From Dicyema japonicum (Eukaryota > Dicyemida > Rhombozoa > Dicyemidae): 64,000 bases of DNA. The stretch's first letter is position 1; each line of letters begins with the position of its first letter. The stretch covers positions 24,996 to 88,995 of the forward strand of contig RDEW01000004.1 in NCBI GenBank assembly GCA_011109175.1. The letters are read 5' to 3'. The notes below the pieces were generated by a model that was not told where the DNA came from, searched no databases, and saw only the letters and a list, made by a program, of their open reading frames with translations. A program made the position numbers and the translations under genes. Of this stretch, positions 11,481-22,690 are shown one piece after another.

Positions 11481-12340
11481 AAAATTAATGGTACGTGAGT
11501 TATTTTTTACATAATTGTGTTGTCCTTTATAAATTTTATTAGCCCGAGGTGGATAAATTAATATCATCTACCAACGCACTTGTGGTCAAAATTAAATTAA
11601 AGAAATTGGTTATCCCGTTGTAACTGGGTTAGGTAGCTAACTACTAAATATTTAACACATATTATCAATATGGTCTAGAAGGGGAATCTTTATTACAGGA
11701 ATAATCCATTACTTCATAAAAATAGACACAAGCCGAGAATATTATTAACAAATATTTTGAAGGAAACTGAATCACTATTTTTTTCAATATCTAAAGAATA
11801 TTATTTTAAAATTAGCAATTACGGAATCAACTGAAGTAGTAACTTTTCTGTTTGAGCAATCATTGTTAATTGAATTCCAAAAGACATCAACTGAAGTGGA
11901 GAGGTCATTTTTGATTCTTAACAAAATTTTAACGAAATATTTCCTATCTGAAAATGTAAAATATTATCTAATTTTGTGTTTTACAAGTTAAGTTAACTTT
12001 TCATTTAGGTAAACTTTTTATACTTATTAGATCAACTATTGACTTTTTAGGGTTATTTTTTTAACTTTTCCAACTTCTGACACTATATCTGTAAATTTCC
12101 TTTTGTTTCTTCCGAACTGTCCCCTAGATTTTGTGTTTAATATCATTAGAAATTGTGACGGGGTTGTCTTCAGATTCGTATGACGAATTTTTTAAGATAA
12201 TTTTACTGCACCTTCAGCCCACACTTCTAGTCTTATAACTCTTGAATACATCCAAGTCTTGTTTCCGCCGTTGAGCGATGAAATTTGAAAATCTAATTGC
12301 TCCATATGTTTCACAGGGGAATTCTAGCATTCTAACCCTT
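11480..12340 (+). mobile_element. Probable hAT transposase C-terminal remnant in A+T-rich DNA
   Basis: At about 11880-11985 the plus strand reads KTSTEVERSFLILNKIL and then YFLSENVKYYLIL. This resembles the dimerisation region at the end of hAT transposases (..VERSFS.L..). No other hAT block is readable nearby and the rest of the interval is unassigned. Confidence 0.35.
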
Positions 12341-12344
12341 TTTA

Positions 12345-12545
12345 GACTTTTATTAACCCCGGATATACCGAAAAAGAATATGCAGTAAACAACTAATTAA
12401 GTGTATTCAGATTCCACTTTACAGAAACAGAGTCCTTCAACGTCACACGAGTCCATCATTCGGAACCAGCATAAAAGGTAATAGACCTCCATTTCTTGCA
12501 GTTGTGGAAACTTCTCCAATGGAGTGGGGGGTCATTTGGATTCAT
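12345..12545 (-). mobile_element. SINE-A copy, 5' truncated
   Basis: The left edge carries TTATTAACCCCGGATATACC and the body shares ACAGAAACAGAGTCC and GTTGTGGAAACTTCTCCA with the copy at 6.1-6.4 kb. The tRNA-like head is missing. Confidence 0.55.
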
Positions 12546-12907
12546 ATTCACGTGGTTTAATTAGTAATTATTTAAGGACTAACAATACCGCCATATTCAA
12601 ATGTTTAAATCTATGATTATTTAAGAACCAACGATGCGAACATATTCAACACATTCAAGAACACCAACAGTTAATTTAATTACTAAATTAAGTGATCTCG
12701 AAGTCCTCAATCAGAATTCTCATTTTCTTTTCGTGCGCCTTCTGGGATCCAACACAACTTCTCTGTGGGCGGGGTGGTATCGGGAATAGGAATTGTAGAG
12801 GGGTGATGTATACCCTTCTCATAAGACACATCGTGACTGTGTATTGTTGAGAGTTGCACTGCTTGCACATGGTAGCAAATCCTTCTCCATTTTGTCGGAT
12901 AAGGTCT

Positions 12908-12908
12908 N
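12908..12908. other. Single-N assembly joint with duplicated flanks
   Basis: The roughly 255 bases before this N (about 12651-12907) are repeated almost exactly after it (about 12909-13168). This is what an unresolved overlap between two contigs of one locus looks like. Confidence 0.75.
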
Positions 12909-14063
12909 CAACACATTCAAGAACACCAACAGTTAATTTAATTACTAAATTAAGTGATCTCGAAGGCCTCAATCAGAATTCTCATTTTCTTTTCGTGCGC
13001 CTTCTGGGATCCAACACAACTTCTCTGTGGGCGGGGTGGTATCGGGAATAGGAATTGGAGAGGGGTGATGTATACCCTTCTCATAAGACACATCGTGACT
13101 GTGTATTGTTAAGAGTTGCACTGCTTGCACAGGGTAGCAAATCCTTCTCCATTTTGTCGGATAAGGTCTTCAAGTGATGAGGGTATTAGTTTTTCTAGTT
13201 TCCCGAGATTACTAATAGTAGTGGCTGTTAAGGCCTGAATGTCCCGGATTCTTTGTTTGTTTGTCCAGGACAGATTGATTCCCCATGACATACAGGCATA
13301 GCTGACAGAAGGCTCAAATTGTTTGTACAACAATTTCAAAGCTGGGAAAGAGGTTTTAATGCCACCGAAAATAGTTTTGATTATCCCTAGCTTTCTTGAG
13401 CAGCTTCCAGAGACCGCGTCGACGTGAGGTGAAAAAGACATGTGTGTGTCGAAGGTGATCCCTAAGATTTTCAGTTTCTTCGTGAAAGGTATTTTTGTCT
13501 GGTTGATAAAAATATCCACTGTCATTTATCCAAGTCTTTTGTCTGAGGTAAATAAAGACGAAGAAGATTTTTCAGTAGATATATCAAGTCGGTTATAATT
13601 TAGCCAAATTTGAATCTTATGAAGGTATTCTTGTAGTCTTTCTGATGCTTTTGGGATATTTTGGTCGCGGGATCCAATTAATAAGTCATCAGCATATGAA
13701 AGGATGAAATCGTCTTTATTATCGGGTTGCGGTAAATTGGACATGTATAAGTTAAATAAGGCGGGTGATAAAGGGGTCCTTGTGGGACACCATTGGGTAG
13801 TAATCTTGAAATTGATTTGGTCCCATCCATGTATACCCGGGACCTTCTTCCATTTATGAAGTTAGCAATCCAAAGTTTTATATTGGGGTCGACGGGAAGA
13901 TTAAACAATTTCCAGGTTAGGATTTTTTTTGAGACAGAGTCGAAAGCCTTTTGTAAATTATCGAACAGACAACTGTTTTGAGGTAACGAGGATTTGTGTT
14001 AAAGCCTTCAATGATAAATTGGTTGAGGGATTTTAGGTGGGTGGAAGTTGAATGACCCCTTCT

Positions 14064-14064
14064 N
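14064..14064. other. Single-N assembly joint with duplicated flanks
   Basis: About 125 bases before the N (from GTCGAAAGCCTTTTGTAAA near 13938 to CCCCTTCT) recur right after it with small indels. This is the same pattern as at 12908. Confidence 0.7.
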
Positions 14065-15759
14065 GTCGAAAGCCTTTTGTAAATCGATCGAACAGACAAC
14101 TGTTTTGAGGTGAGATTTGTGTTAAAGCCTTCAATGATAAATTGGTTGAGGGATTAGGTGGGTGTTGAATGACCCCTTCTGAATCCATCTTGTGAGAAAA
14201 AAGGGACAGGTTACTAGATTAAGAATCAATTTTTCCAATAATTTTGATAAGGTGCATAGTAAAGAGATTGGTGGAAATGATGCAGGATTGTCCTTAGGCT
14301 TCCAGGCTTAAGGATTGGGCGTATATAGAACAGTTTCCAGATAGTTGGAATTGAATTCATGTTTATTGAATAGTTGAAAATCACTGTGATTGCATCAATC
14401 GCAATAGGTCCAAGGTGTTTTAGTAAAATACCAGGGATAGAATCTGGCCCACATGAGAGGGAAGAATTCATCCTCTTCAAACCCTCACTGACATCTGAAT
14501 GAGGATGAGGTTAATCGGCTTGTTCTCTTCGGTCTTATTGAGGATAAAGAAGGCCCATCCATTTTCCTGAAAGGTTTGTGGCTTATATTGGCGTAATATT
14601 TCATGAGCTTGTTAAGACTGTGCTGATCCGTCTGTTGTCTTTTAAAATTTCCTTTTGGACCAAGTTGTTTAATTTCTCTCCATATCTTCTGAGCAGATTT
14701 TGAAATGGAAGGGAAAATACTAGTTCGTCCCATCTGTTTACTTCAGTTTTTCTAATCCTTTTAGATATTTCGTCATTGAGAGTTTTTATTTGATTTTTCT
14801 GTCCGGGAAAGGAAGGTACATGTCTTTTCAGGCGATTCCTTTCTTTAATTAATGACTTGGTGTTCTGATCAAGTTTTTCATTGTAGAATTTAAATGATCC
14901 ACGCGGAATGAATGTTCTCCGCGCCATGAGAATAGTATTGTTTAGAAAGTCAATAGCTCTATCTATTGAAGGGAATATCATCATATCAAAGTTTACTAGA
15001 GCTGATCGATGTATTTTGAATAGTCATTCCAGTTTGCTTTTTTATAGTCGAAAAATGAAACAGTCTCTTCTTTGTGGTAAAGAACTTTTTTGATTCGAAT
15101 AATGATTGGATTGTGGTCGGAAGATAATCCATAATGCACCATCCAAGATGTGTCCGGTACAAGGTTTGGGGAACAGAAGGTAATGTCTGGGGACGTTGAA
15201 GCTTCGTTTCCCTTGTAGGGAGTCCTAGTGTGCTTCCTGGGGTTGTTGATGATGTCAGAAGGTGAGTTGGTTTAATAAGGATAATCCTCTTGAGTCTGCT
15301 GGATGTGATTTTAACCAGGCTGGATGTTTAGCATTAAAATCTCCACACAATATCAGGTTTCCGAGCTGTTTAACTTGGTTAGGTTTAGAGAGAATCCTTT
15401 TAGGCAAGAAGATGGAGGGGACGTAGATATTTGTAAAGTTGAAAGTCCCGAATGCGCTTGTAGTGGATATTCCAGATATTTCCGTGGTTCCATCGTTAAT
15501 TAATAAATTTAGTTTTGCTGATGTGTTCGTAAATCGAATGCTGTTTCTTATCATGACGAGGAGACCCCCACCAAGACGGTTTGAGCAGTCCAGGCGGATC
15601 CAGTGGTATCCTGGAAAAAGAGGAGTAGGTGATGATGGAGTAAGTATGTTTTCTTGAAGTAAAATCAGGTCAATGTTCTGTTCTTTAATGAAAGACCGTA
15701 GTTCGAGAATTTAACTTTTGATTCCGTTGATGATTATCTGCAGAATTGAGAGTGGAGGA

Positions 15760-16070
15760 CCTGGATTAAGTTCAATGTCACCGGTGAGAATTATCAGAAA
15801 CCCATTCAGCCGAGGGAGATTAAGAGAGGGAAGAGGCCGTAGTCGAAGAGTCCTTCTTCGGATGGGAGGTAGTTAATGGTCCTTTTCCGCGGTGCATTAA
15901 GTGCACCCTGAGTGCCTCCAGAACTTTCATAACTTTCATAACTGGTAGACCACATGACGCCACGTTTTATTTAATGTTTGTATTAATGATGTGATATGTA
16001 TCCAAACACCACCTTAACTAGGCCAGGGAATATGGCAGGTCAGCATTAATCAAGAACGAACTCAAAAAAG
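15760..16070 (-). mobile_element. LINE-A 5' leader region
   Basis: Reverse-strand sequence with CATGTGGTCTACCA, GGAAAAGGACCATTAA and neighbouring bases parallels the leader at 61965-62045. It is probably the 5' end of the LINE-A copy to its left. Beyond about 15970 I see nothing to assign. Confidence 0.45.
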
Positions 16071-16079
16071 TCTCCCCAA

Positions 16080-17512
16080 TTAATTATTGAGGATAAGCTT
16101 AGAATGAGGGCTTTGATTAGTGAATTAAAAAACAGGGAGATCAAAGAAAAAAAATAGAGATGGAAGCATGTGCTCTTTTCTCTGAATTGAAGATCCATTG
16201 CTTAAGTTCTGACGTCTCAAGAGAGGATGAAAGATCATCTGAATGGATCAAAGCCAAAAGGATTTGAATAATCTCAAAATATTACCTGAAATATCGCACA
16301 AGGACAATAAAAAGTCGGATGTACCCCCTTTATATTTCGGTAAACCGAAAAAGGAACCTGATATGATCTACTTTACTGAAAACGACTGAGAAATAAATTG
16401 AGAGCCATTAAAACAACTTATCTTAACGGACCGGATAAGATCTCAATGATCCTCCTAAAGAATCTTGGGGATTTTGGAATCGCTTGATTAACGAGGATAT
16501 TAAACCACTGTATTAACAAAATTGTATTCCAGCTTTATGGAAGCTTGCCCACCTACGTACAATTTTAAAACCCAGAAAAGTGAAGAAGGATCTTCTTCAT
16601 ACAGACCGTCCCGTTATTGTGTTGTTATCGAAAATTCTGGAAAGGTTGGTCTTCGCGAAAATCAAAAATTTTCACCGAGATTTGTCATTTCAAAATGATT
16701 TTAAAAAGGATAGGTTTACTTCGACCCATTTATTTTTTACTTCGTGCGATATGGTTTTTCGCACAGGCCGGGACACATGAAGACTGTGTTTTGTTCCATT
16801 GACGTCCACACGCTTTAGACTCTGTGTCTTACTTAAAAAATACCTGGAAAGCTTAAGATCTGGTTAGCTAATTTCCTTAGTGGTCGTAGAGGACGCGTCT
16901 GCATTGTCCAGTCAAGATCTATCCGAAAATAATATTATTCTGACTTATGCCGACGACATGGTAATTGGGTCACGTGATCACAACATCCAGATCGCCACTT
17001 CGAGATTAAGATTCGTCTAGTTACCAGCAGTGAGAAGTCTGTCACAACTCTATTTACATCAGACAAGAAAATGGGAGGACGGTCGATCTGAAGGCAAACA
17101 ATGGAGTTATCCCTTTTAGAAGATCTCAAAGATCCTTGGGTGACAAAATGCGAAGAGAACTAATGTCTTGAAATGTCTCACAGGCTAATGGAAGTACGTA
17201 ACCATCCTATTTTGAGTACTATATATAAACAATACAATGAACCATGTATTTCTTACCCATGTGATATCTAGGTCCCTTTCATCTCTTGGACAAACGTCAT
17301 GAAGATCGAGGTTAGTCGAAAAAGAGTCTCTAAAATCCCCTTGAATCCATTATACGTATGAACTATGGAACGCGCCGTCGTGACTACAAAGATCCAGTCA
17401 CTCGGCCGATACGTGCTTGTATGGAGTCGAGGGAGGAGCATCGGGCCCTGCTAGAGCGTGCTGAGATCACGTGATTAGTGAGGTGTGTAACCGTAGTCTC
17501 TGGTGTTGTTAT
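16080..17512 (+). mobile_element. LINE-A copy, heavily decayed, with intact 3' tail
   Basis: Broken plus-strand frames keep RT order. A linker gives LRMRALISELKNREIK near 16105. Fingers give GPDKISMILLKNLGD near 16430. KILERLVFAKIKNF lies at 16635-16680 and a palm gives ILTYADDMVIGSRDHNIQ at 16930-16990. The 3' part at 17050-17150 resembles 3640-3780. The element ends in GAGATCACGTGATTAGTGAG and a T-rich/TTATTATTA end by about 17512. Many stops show it is dead. Confidence 0.65.
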
Positions 17513-17576
17513 TATTAGTTATAGCTCCTCCCAGGAGTGACACACACTTTATTAAAATAAAGAACAATTATCGTAA

Positions 17577-17860
17577 CTAATCGACGATAGAGAACCAAGG
17601 AATGCTCTTCATTTCTTTTTTTGTGTGTGAGTCCATTTGTGGACGATCCGGTTCTGCATTGAGATATTCACTGATGACGACGTCACGTTTAAAGTCGAAG
17701 CAGAGTAGATGCGCGGAACCTTCAGTCGGAATATACAGGAGCGAGATTCGAACTAGGTCCATCATGCCTTTTGCCCGCCACTCATTGAGGTGGCGATTTG
17801 CGGACTCATAGAGGAAATTACCGACGTCTTTTTCTCTAATATTGGACAAGGATCACTTCG
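17577..17860 (-). mobile_element. SINE-B copy
   Basis: On the minus strand the order is: GGCGGGCAAAAGGC, a Pol III B-box-like TAGTTCGAATC, GAAGGTTCCGCGCATC, GACGTCGTCATCAGTGAA, GCAGAACCGGATCG and the end motif GAAGAGCATTCCTTGG. It matches 50690-50900 and 18985-19410. A 90-codon open frame crosses it but is fortuitous. Confidence 0.6.
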
Positions 17861-18980
17861 AAAAGAAGCGGTCCCCAGGAAGGAATTTGCTAAGACAGAG
17901 GCAATACTACTTTTTTTATTATATGGACCAGTGTTTCTCAACCTTTTTTCGTATCGCCCCCATAATAATTATAATGTTACAATGGAAGAAGAGTGTGTCA
18001 TCAACTCCCTCTTTGGAGATGGAGAATAAGGATGTCCCCACGGCATGCCAATTCCAAAGTTGAGAGGTAGCAGAGGTGTAATCTTCTTAAGAAACGTCGC
18101 TTCATTCGTTCTAGCTGAATTGTACATGCACCACTCCACAAGGATTAACACGTTTTAAAGCAAATTAATATAATTTATAGTAAAAGTCAATTATTGTTAA
18201 AAAATCTATAAACTCGTCCTACAATATCTAATTTTCTAAACGTGGGTGTGGTCATTGATGTAGTCATTGGGGAACTCGACAGTGTAGTTGTTGATCCTTA
18301 TGCTGGTGTATTTTTACCATAGTTGCGTTGGATTTTTGGAGTCGGAATCTGCTTGACATTTTCGTTTATTGCAAATATTCAATGTTAGAATAATTAAGCC
18401 ATTTGGACACACTGAAATACAGAAGACGTATTCGATTATTTTAAATTCATCAAATTCAAGGAAAAAGGCCAAGAACCAGTCTTGCAAAAAATATAAACCC
18501 GATAGAAAGAATAAGAAAATTAAAATTGATTTTTTTGATTTGATTGATATAGTCTTCTTCCGTAATAAATGAATTTGTAGAAAATGTAAAAGTATAAAAT
18601 GATGTCCAATTTGTCATGAACTCGTCCGCGAGAATTTTGCGATCTCCTACTTTTGAAAAACCCTACAGAAAGGCTGCAGCGTAGAGCCGAGAGAAAAATG
18701 TCTAGGAATTGTGCACTATGAAAATAGAACTCTTGCAGACGATTTTGGCAATTAGTCTCCCGAAGAAAGCTGACAACTCCGCCTACATTCTTATCATAGG
18801 TGATCGGATTTACAGAGAACAAAAACGTGATGGATTACCTAAAATAGACTTCAAAATAAATAGGGGATATTAGACGGAAAACCATATTTTAATTCAGGCC
18901 TCATTGTTGAACAGGAAAAATTCCGAATCCCCAAAAAATATTTAGTAGCTTGAGACAATTAGGGGGGTCCCTATGGCAAG
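17860..18980. other. No supported gene; possible hAT terminal repeat at 17929
   Basis: CAGTGTTTCTCAACC at 17929-17943 resembles the terminal repeat of many hAT elements, but no partner end was found. The remainder to 18980 has short frames only (for example 18369-18572 and 18520-18822) that overlap in opposite directions and resemble nothing I know. Confidence 0.3.
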
Positions 18981-18984
18981 AAAT

Positions 18985-19410
18985 GGTATTTAAATAAATG
19001 GCCAAGTGGTTAATTGGTCACAAGTTGTGATGATGGCGTATCTCTATTGCACAGAATGTCTACTTAGCTTCATTATGCAAGAAAACCTTTGTCTTTTATC
19101 GTTCAGGGAGCATGGACAAAGTGACGGACCTAGGAGCCATTAAAACACAAATTTTCTGAACAAAGGAAGCGTCGGATGTAAGCATATCCAGGTTCGATTC
19201 TCGTTCAACACAGAATATCATCCGTCAGAAGCGCCGGACAAAATTCTGATATCTCTCGATTCTAATCTCGCTGTTGTCCATTCCGACTGAAAGTAATCAT
19301 CTACGATGTTCCTGGGATGATGAACGACACCATCATCAGTGATACCTCAAACTCACATGCAACTAAAAAAAGTTAAGAGCATTCCTTAGCACCCTTTCAG
19401 CGAAGGGTCA
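18985..19410 (+). mobile_element. SINE-B copy
   Basis: The A-box-like GGCCAAGTGGTTAATTGG, B-box-like GGTTCGATTCTCG near 19191, CACCATCATCAGTGATACC and final AAGAGCATTCCTTAGC line up with the copies at 50480-50920 (+) and 17577-17860 (-). The tRNA-like boxes suggest RNA polymerase III transcription. Confidence 0.55.
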
Positions 19411-20190
19411 AAAAAACACGGCAGTAGGTTAATCCCATCCACTCCAAACGACAACCTCATCTTCGCTCGATGTTCCTCAAGAGATCCCACAAAAATAGTT
19501 TCAACAATAAATTTATTAATAAACTCAGTCACTACAAATTCCTAGTAAAATAGAGTCAACCCAATGCTTAGCGCCAAAATTTGCAACTTTTTCATGAATC
19601 GTCAACCAAAAAATACACGCGGGCGTTTTTGTCAGTAGACTTGACATCCCCTTTTTATATTTTACAATAGCATTAAATTTCCCCCCTTAATCCACATGGA
19701 GGTGAGTACTCGTCAGTGCCACTATCTTTCTAACAACAAATTTTCCCTTTGGATTTCTAAGTTGAATCAATGAAGACCTTTAATCTCATATTTATTATCC
19801 ATACTTTTTAAATGATAAATAAAGGACACATGCCTTTTTCTGAGTTAAAATCTGCTTTACGAATGAAAAATGAAATATTTGCGTAGACATGCAAATATAT
19901 AGGTTTTTGCTTAGTCACTTTTGCAATTGATCTCGACACTTTTGCGATTGCAATTAATCTTCATCCTATAACAAAAAAATAATTTTGTTCCAATTTGCTT
20001 TTGGTAAGACTCACTTTAAACCTGAAATGGTATAGTCTTACTTCTCAAGCCATTTAGAATTGAAAGGATCAACCTCAACACAACAAGTTTCAAATAATAT
20101 TTTTAATAAAAATAATATACAATTCGTTTAATTAAAGCAAATCCGCGTTAACAGTAAACACTGTTTATGGTTTCGCTTGTGCCATGTTTT
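19410..20190. other. No supported gene
   Basis: The piece GACAACCTCATCTTCGCTCG (19451) resembles 30715-30740, so a low-copy repeat is present. The rest is A+T-rich without a coding signal. Confidence 0.3.
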
Positions 20191-20900
20191 TCGATTATCC
20201 TTTTAATCTTCTCCATCATTTTCGTTGTCATGCTCGTCTCCTGATTTCGTCCAGATCGTCTGCATCCTTCAGTCAGCCCCGATCACTGCGTAATCCTCCG
20301 CAAGTGTCCTTGGAAGATAACTTCTTGGACGTCCTCTAAATGCAGGAGATACAGTATTGCCGAAAAATTCTTCCATGGGGGCATTGCATGGTGTCTGTTC
20401 ACCCACCCGTAGAATATGTCCAAAAAGGCGCCAGCGGGCTTCAAGTACTTCAGACTTATTGATCCACAATCAGTCAGTATGTACAATTTATTGTTTGAGA
20501 TTTTCGTTGGCCAAGAGTATCCAAGGAGTTTTCTTAGTTGGCCTCTGTGGAACGAGTCGAGTTGTTCCATATCTTTCTTTGATATTCCCCAAGTACCTGC
20601 GTTGTACATGAGGACTGGAATGATCAGAGTTTTCGAGTGTTCCTCCACATCTCATCAACGTGGGTTGCCGATCTTTAAATGGTGGTTATTTCAGTTTTGT
20701 CTTTATTGACTTTGAGGGACCATTTACTCAAAATTGTTTTCGCTTTCTCCATAATAACGTCTATAAATTCCCTCACGTGACAGTCCGTTTGGTTATGTCC
20801 TTATTCCAGCATTCAGGTTAACGGAGCCTCCCTAATCAAGTGACTTGATTGTCTCTGCGGAGAGCATGGACTGGTCAATTATTCGGATATAACCTAAGAA
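20190..20900 (-). mobile_element. LINE-C 3' fragment 1
   Basis: Minus frames 20648-20283 and 20469-20269 read IPVLMYNAGTWGISKKDME, then FHRGQLRKLLGYSWP and RWRLFGHILRVGEQTPCN with FRGRPRSYLP. This is the C-terminal region of LINE-C (compare ILLYNSGTWACSKIDLE and RWRLFGHILRLDPTTPCN at 37.0-37.4 kb). A frameshift separates the two halves. The palm is missing, so it is 5' truncated. Confidence 0.65.
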
Positions 20901-20999
20901 AACCAAGATTTAAAGAAAAATCTGTTATAAGGCGTTAATTTTATGATAAAAGTCACAGTATATTTTTTCAAGGATATTATTATTAAAAGCACTCTCGAG

Positions 21000-21610
21000 A
21001 AAACATAAATTAAGTTTCCCTTGTCCCGTATTCCTAATCATCCTCTACGTCAATCTCGACCATGATCCTCTGTTGCGCGCTAATTCTCTTAGGTAGTCCA
21101 GATCGTCCTCCGAAGTTAGTCGCCGATAGATCTTCGTTCAAGATAGTCGGAAGTGTCGTTTTTGGCCTTCCGCGAAATCCGGCTCCTGTGTGTGCGAGGT
21201 AGTTATCCATTGCGACATTTGCGGGGACATGATCATTTAATCGTAACACGTGGCCAAAGAGGCTCCATCTTGATTTGAAAATATCATCTGACAGCACGCC
21301 GTATTTGCATTTATTTTAAAAGTTTGCTTTAAAGATCTTCATAGGCCAGTTAATCTTGATTACCGATTTGAGCTGAACTCTGGAAAAAGTCAAGACGGTC
21401 CATTTCCCGTTTAGAGATTCCCCAAATCCCAGAGTTGTAGGTTAGTACCGGGATGGCAAAAGCTTTGTATATTCTAAACCTGGTGTTTAGTCCTATCCTC
21501 TTCTTGTGGCTAGGTCGCATACCAGTTGGTGATTCTTGTGAGGTTGTTTAAGTCCTCTGCAATTGAAAGTTCTCAGAGCGAACGGAGAAGTCGGTAAAGA
21601 ATAGGAATAA
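21000..21610 (-). mobile_element. LINE-C 3' fragment 2, head-to-tail with fragment 1
   Basis: The minus frame 21297-21034 reads DIFKSRWSLFGHVLRLNDHVP and GFRGRPKTTLP, another copy of the LINE-C C-terminus. Upstream 21440-21300 has decayed YNSGIWGISKREMDRL. It lies in the same orientation as the fragment at 20.2-20.9 kb but differs in sequence, so it is a separate insertion. Confidence 0.6.
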
Positions 21611-21779
21611 GACATAGTGCAATAGAGATGTCGTCACCACCTCAACCAAAAATTTCGATAACGACAAATAAAATGTTATTTTATTAAACAAATAAAAATT
21701 ATAAAAAATAACAATAAATATTTTAAAAATGTACTAAGTTATTTAATAATTTGAATTCATTTTGTTGTTCGCATATAAA

Positions 21780-22348
21780 ATGGCAAGTAAAAAGACAATG
21801 AAAAAGCCTCAAAGGAGGCAACAGAGAAGCACATCAAACATATTTGCGATGATTGAGACTGACCAGATCAAGAGATTCAAGGAAGTCTTTGCAATTATTG
21901 ACCAAGATAACGACGGAATTATTTCAAAGAATGACCTCAGAAACACCTACAACAGTTTAGGTAGGAAATTATTTACATTGGCAGGAATAAATCCCAAAGA
22001 GGGTGATCTCGACGAAATGTTAAGGGAAATCTTAATTTTACGATGTACTTGGCCATGTTTGGGGAGAGACTGAAGGAATCTGACCCCGAGAATGTAATTG
22101 CCAGTGCCTTTGCCTGTCTGGACGCTGAGGGAAATGGTAGTGCTTCCGTTTTATTTCACAGGGTACTTAATGGAGGACGAACTGAGGGGATATTTGATTT
22201 CAATGGGGCAGCGAATGACTGACGATGAGGTACCGCACCGTCTGACTCGTAGATCGACATAATTTTCAGGGATGCCAAAGTAAAGGACCAGAAGTTATTG
22301 TACAAGGAGTGTGCGGCTATGCTCAAGCAGGGGCGGAAGGATGAATAA
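21780..22348 (+). CDS. Myosin regulatory light chain (MYL9/sqh type), four exons
   Basis: This EF-hand light chain binds the neck of myosin II and controls motor activity by phosphorylation. The N-terminus has a basic stretch and RSTSNIFAM, which is the family's Thr18/Ser19 kinase site. EF-hand 1 follows as [13 protein letters not shown]. After introns at 21961-21984 (24 bp), 22137-22161 (25) and 22230-22252 (23), the chain continues [31 protein letters not shown] and [10 protein letters not shown], ending at 22346-22348. It would be about 165 residues, close to the family's 170. The frame breaks once near 22025-22045, exactly where relatives have the conserved EAPGP loop; that loop is absent here. 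This is either a one-base error in a slightly shortened gene or a lesion. Confidence 0.85.
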
Positions 22349-22585
22349 ACTAATTTGATTAATTTAACAAAGTTGTTCTGTGTGGTCTATTAGAATTTAT
22401 TGCATGATGCTATTAAAATCCAAAGATAGTGTAATTTTATGCAATTTTATTATCTTTGGAAAAATTTTAATTTAAAAACAAAAATAGTACAGTTTGGACA
22501 TCAGAAAAAATAGGACAATTCTATTATTTTTTAAAATTTTTTTTTTTAAATCAAAAATTTATTAACAATAAAATATTATTTATTA
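22348..22585. other. A+T-rich intergenic DNA
   Basis: Poly-A/T-rich spacer downstream of the light-chain gene; nothing recognised. Confidence 0.4.
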
Positions 22586-22690
22586 ACTATGGGGGAGAGC
22601 GGCTGCTGACATCACGGAGTAAGCGTTTCCGCGAACAACTGCGATACCAATTCTTTGCCTTAGCCAGACCGCGGAAAAAAATCTTGCAAG
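22585..22690 (-). mobile_element. LINE-E C-terminal fragment
   Basis: The reverse strand reads VWLRQRIGIAVVRGNAYSVM followed by SAAALP, the C-terminal signature of LINE-E. It ends against an oppositely oriented LINE-E copy at about 22690, so two insertions meet back to back. Confidence 0.55.

Larger units (their letters stand above)
12650..15760 (-). mobile_element. LINE-A copy, endonuclease plus reverse transcriptase, decayed and misjoined
   Basis: Read on the minus strand, the blocks are in LINE order. An endonuclease part (15554-15255) has LCGDFNAKHPAWLKSHPAD. A linker (14984-14500) is rich in basic residues. RT fingers come next (14480-14226) with CGPDSIPGILLKHLGP, then GVPQG with VDPNIKLWIANFINGRRS (13910-13680) and LSYADDLLIGSRDQN (13715-13670). 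The thumb (13525-13109) has FDTHMSFSPHVD. The 3' tail with GAGATCACTTAATTTAG lies near 12690-12650. Stops and frameshifts make it non-functional. Two single N bases (12908, 14064) each separate a near-identical duplicated stretch, so part of its damage is assembly artefact. Confidence 0.75.

Noticed and set aside
17577-17849. 90-codon minus open frame that looks like a small protein
   Set aside because: The DNA matches two other SINE-B copies base by base, including the B-box-like motif; the frame is fortuitous.
17929-17943. hAT terminal repeat CAGTGTTTCTCAACC
   Set aside because: No inverted partner or 8-bp duplication found, so no element is called.
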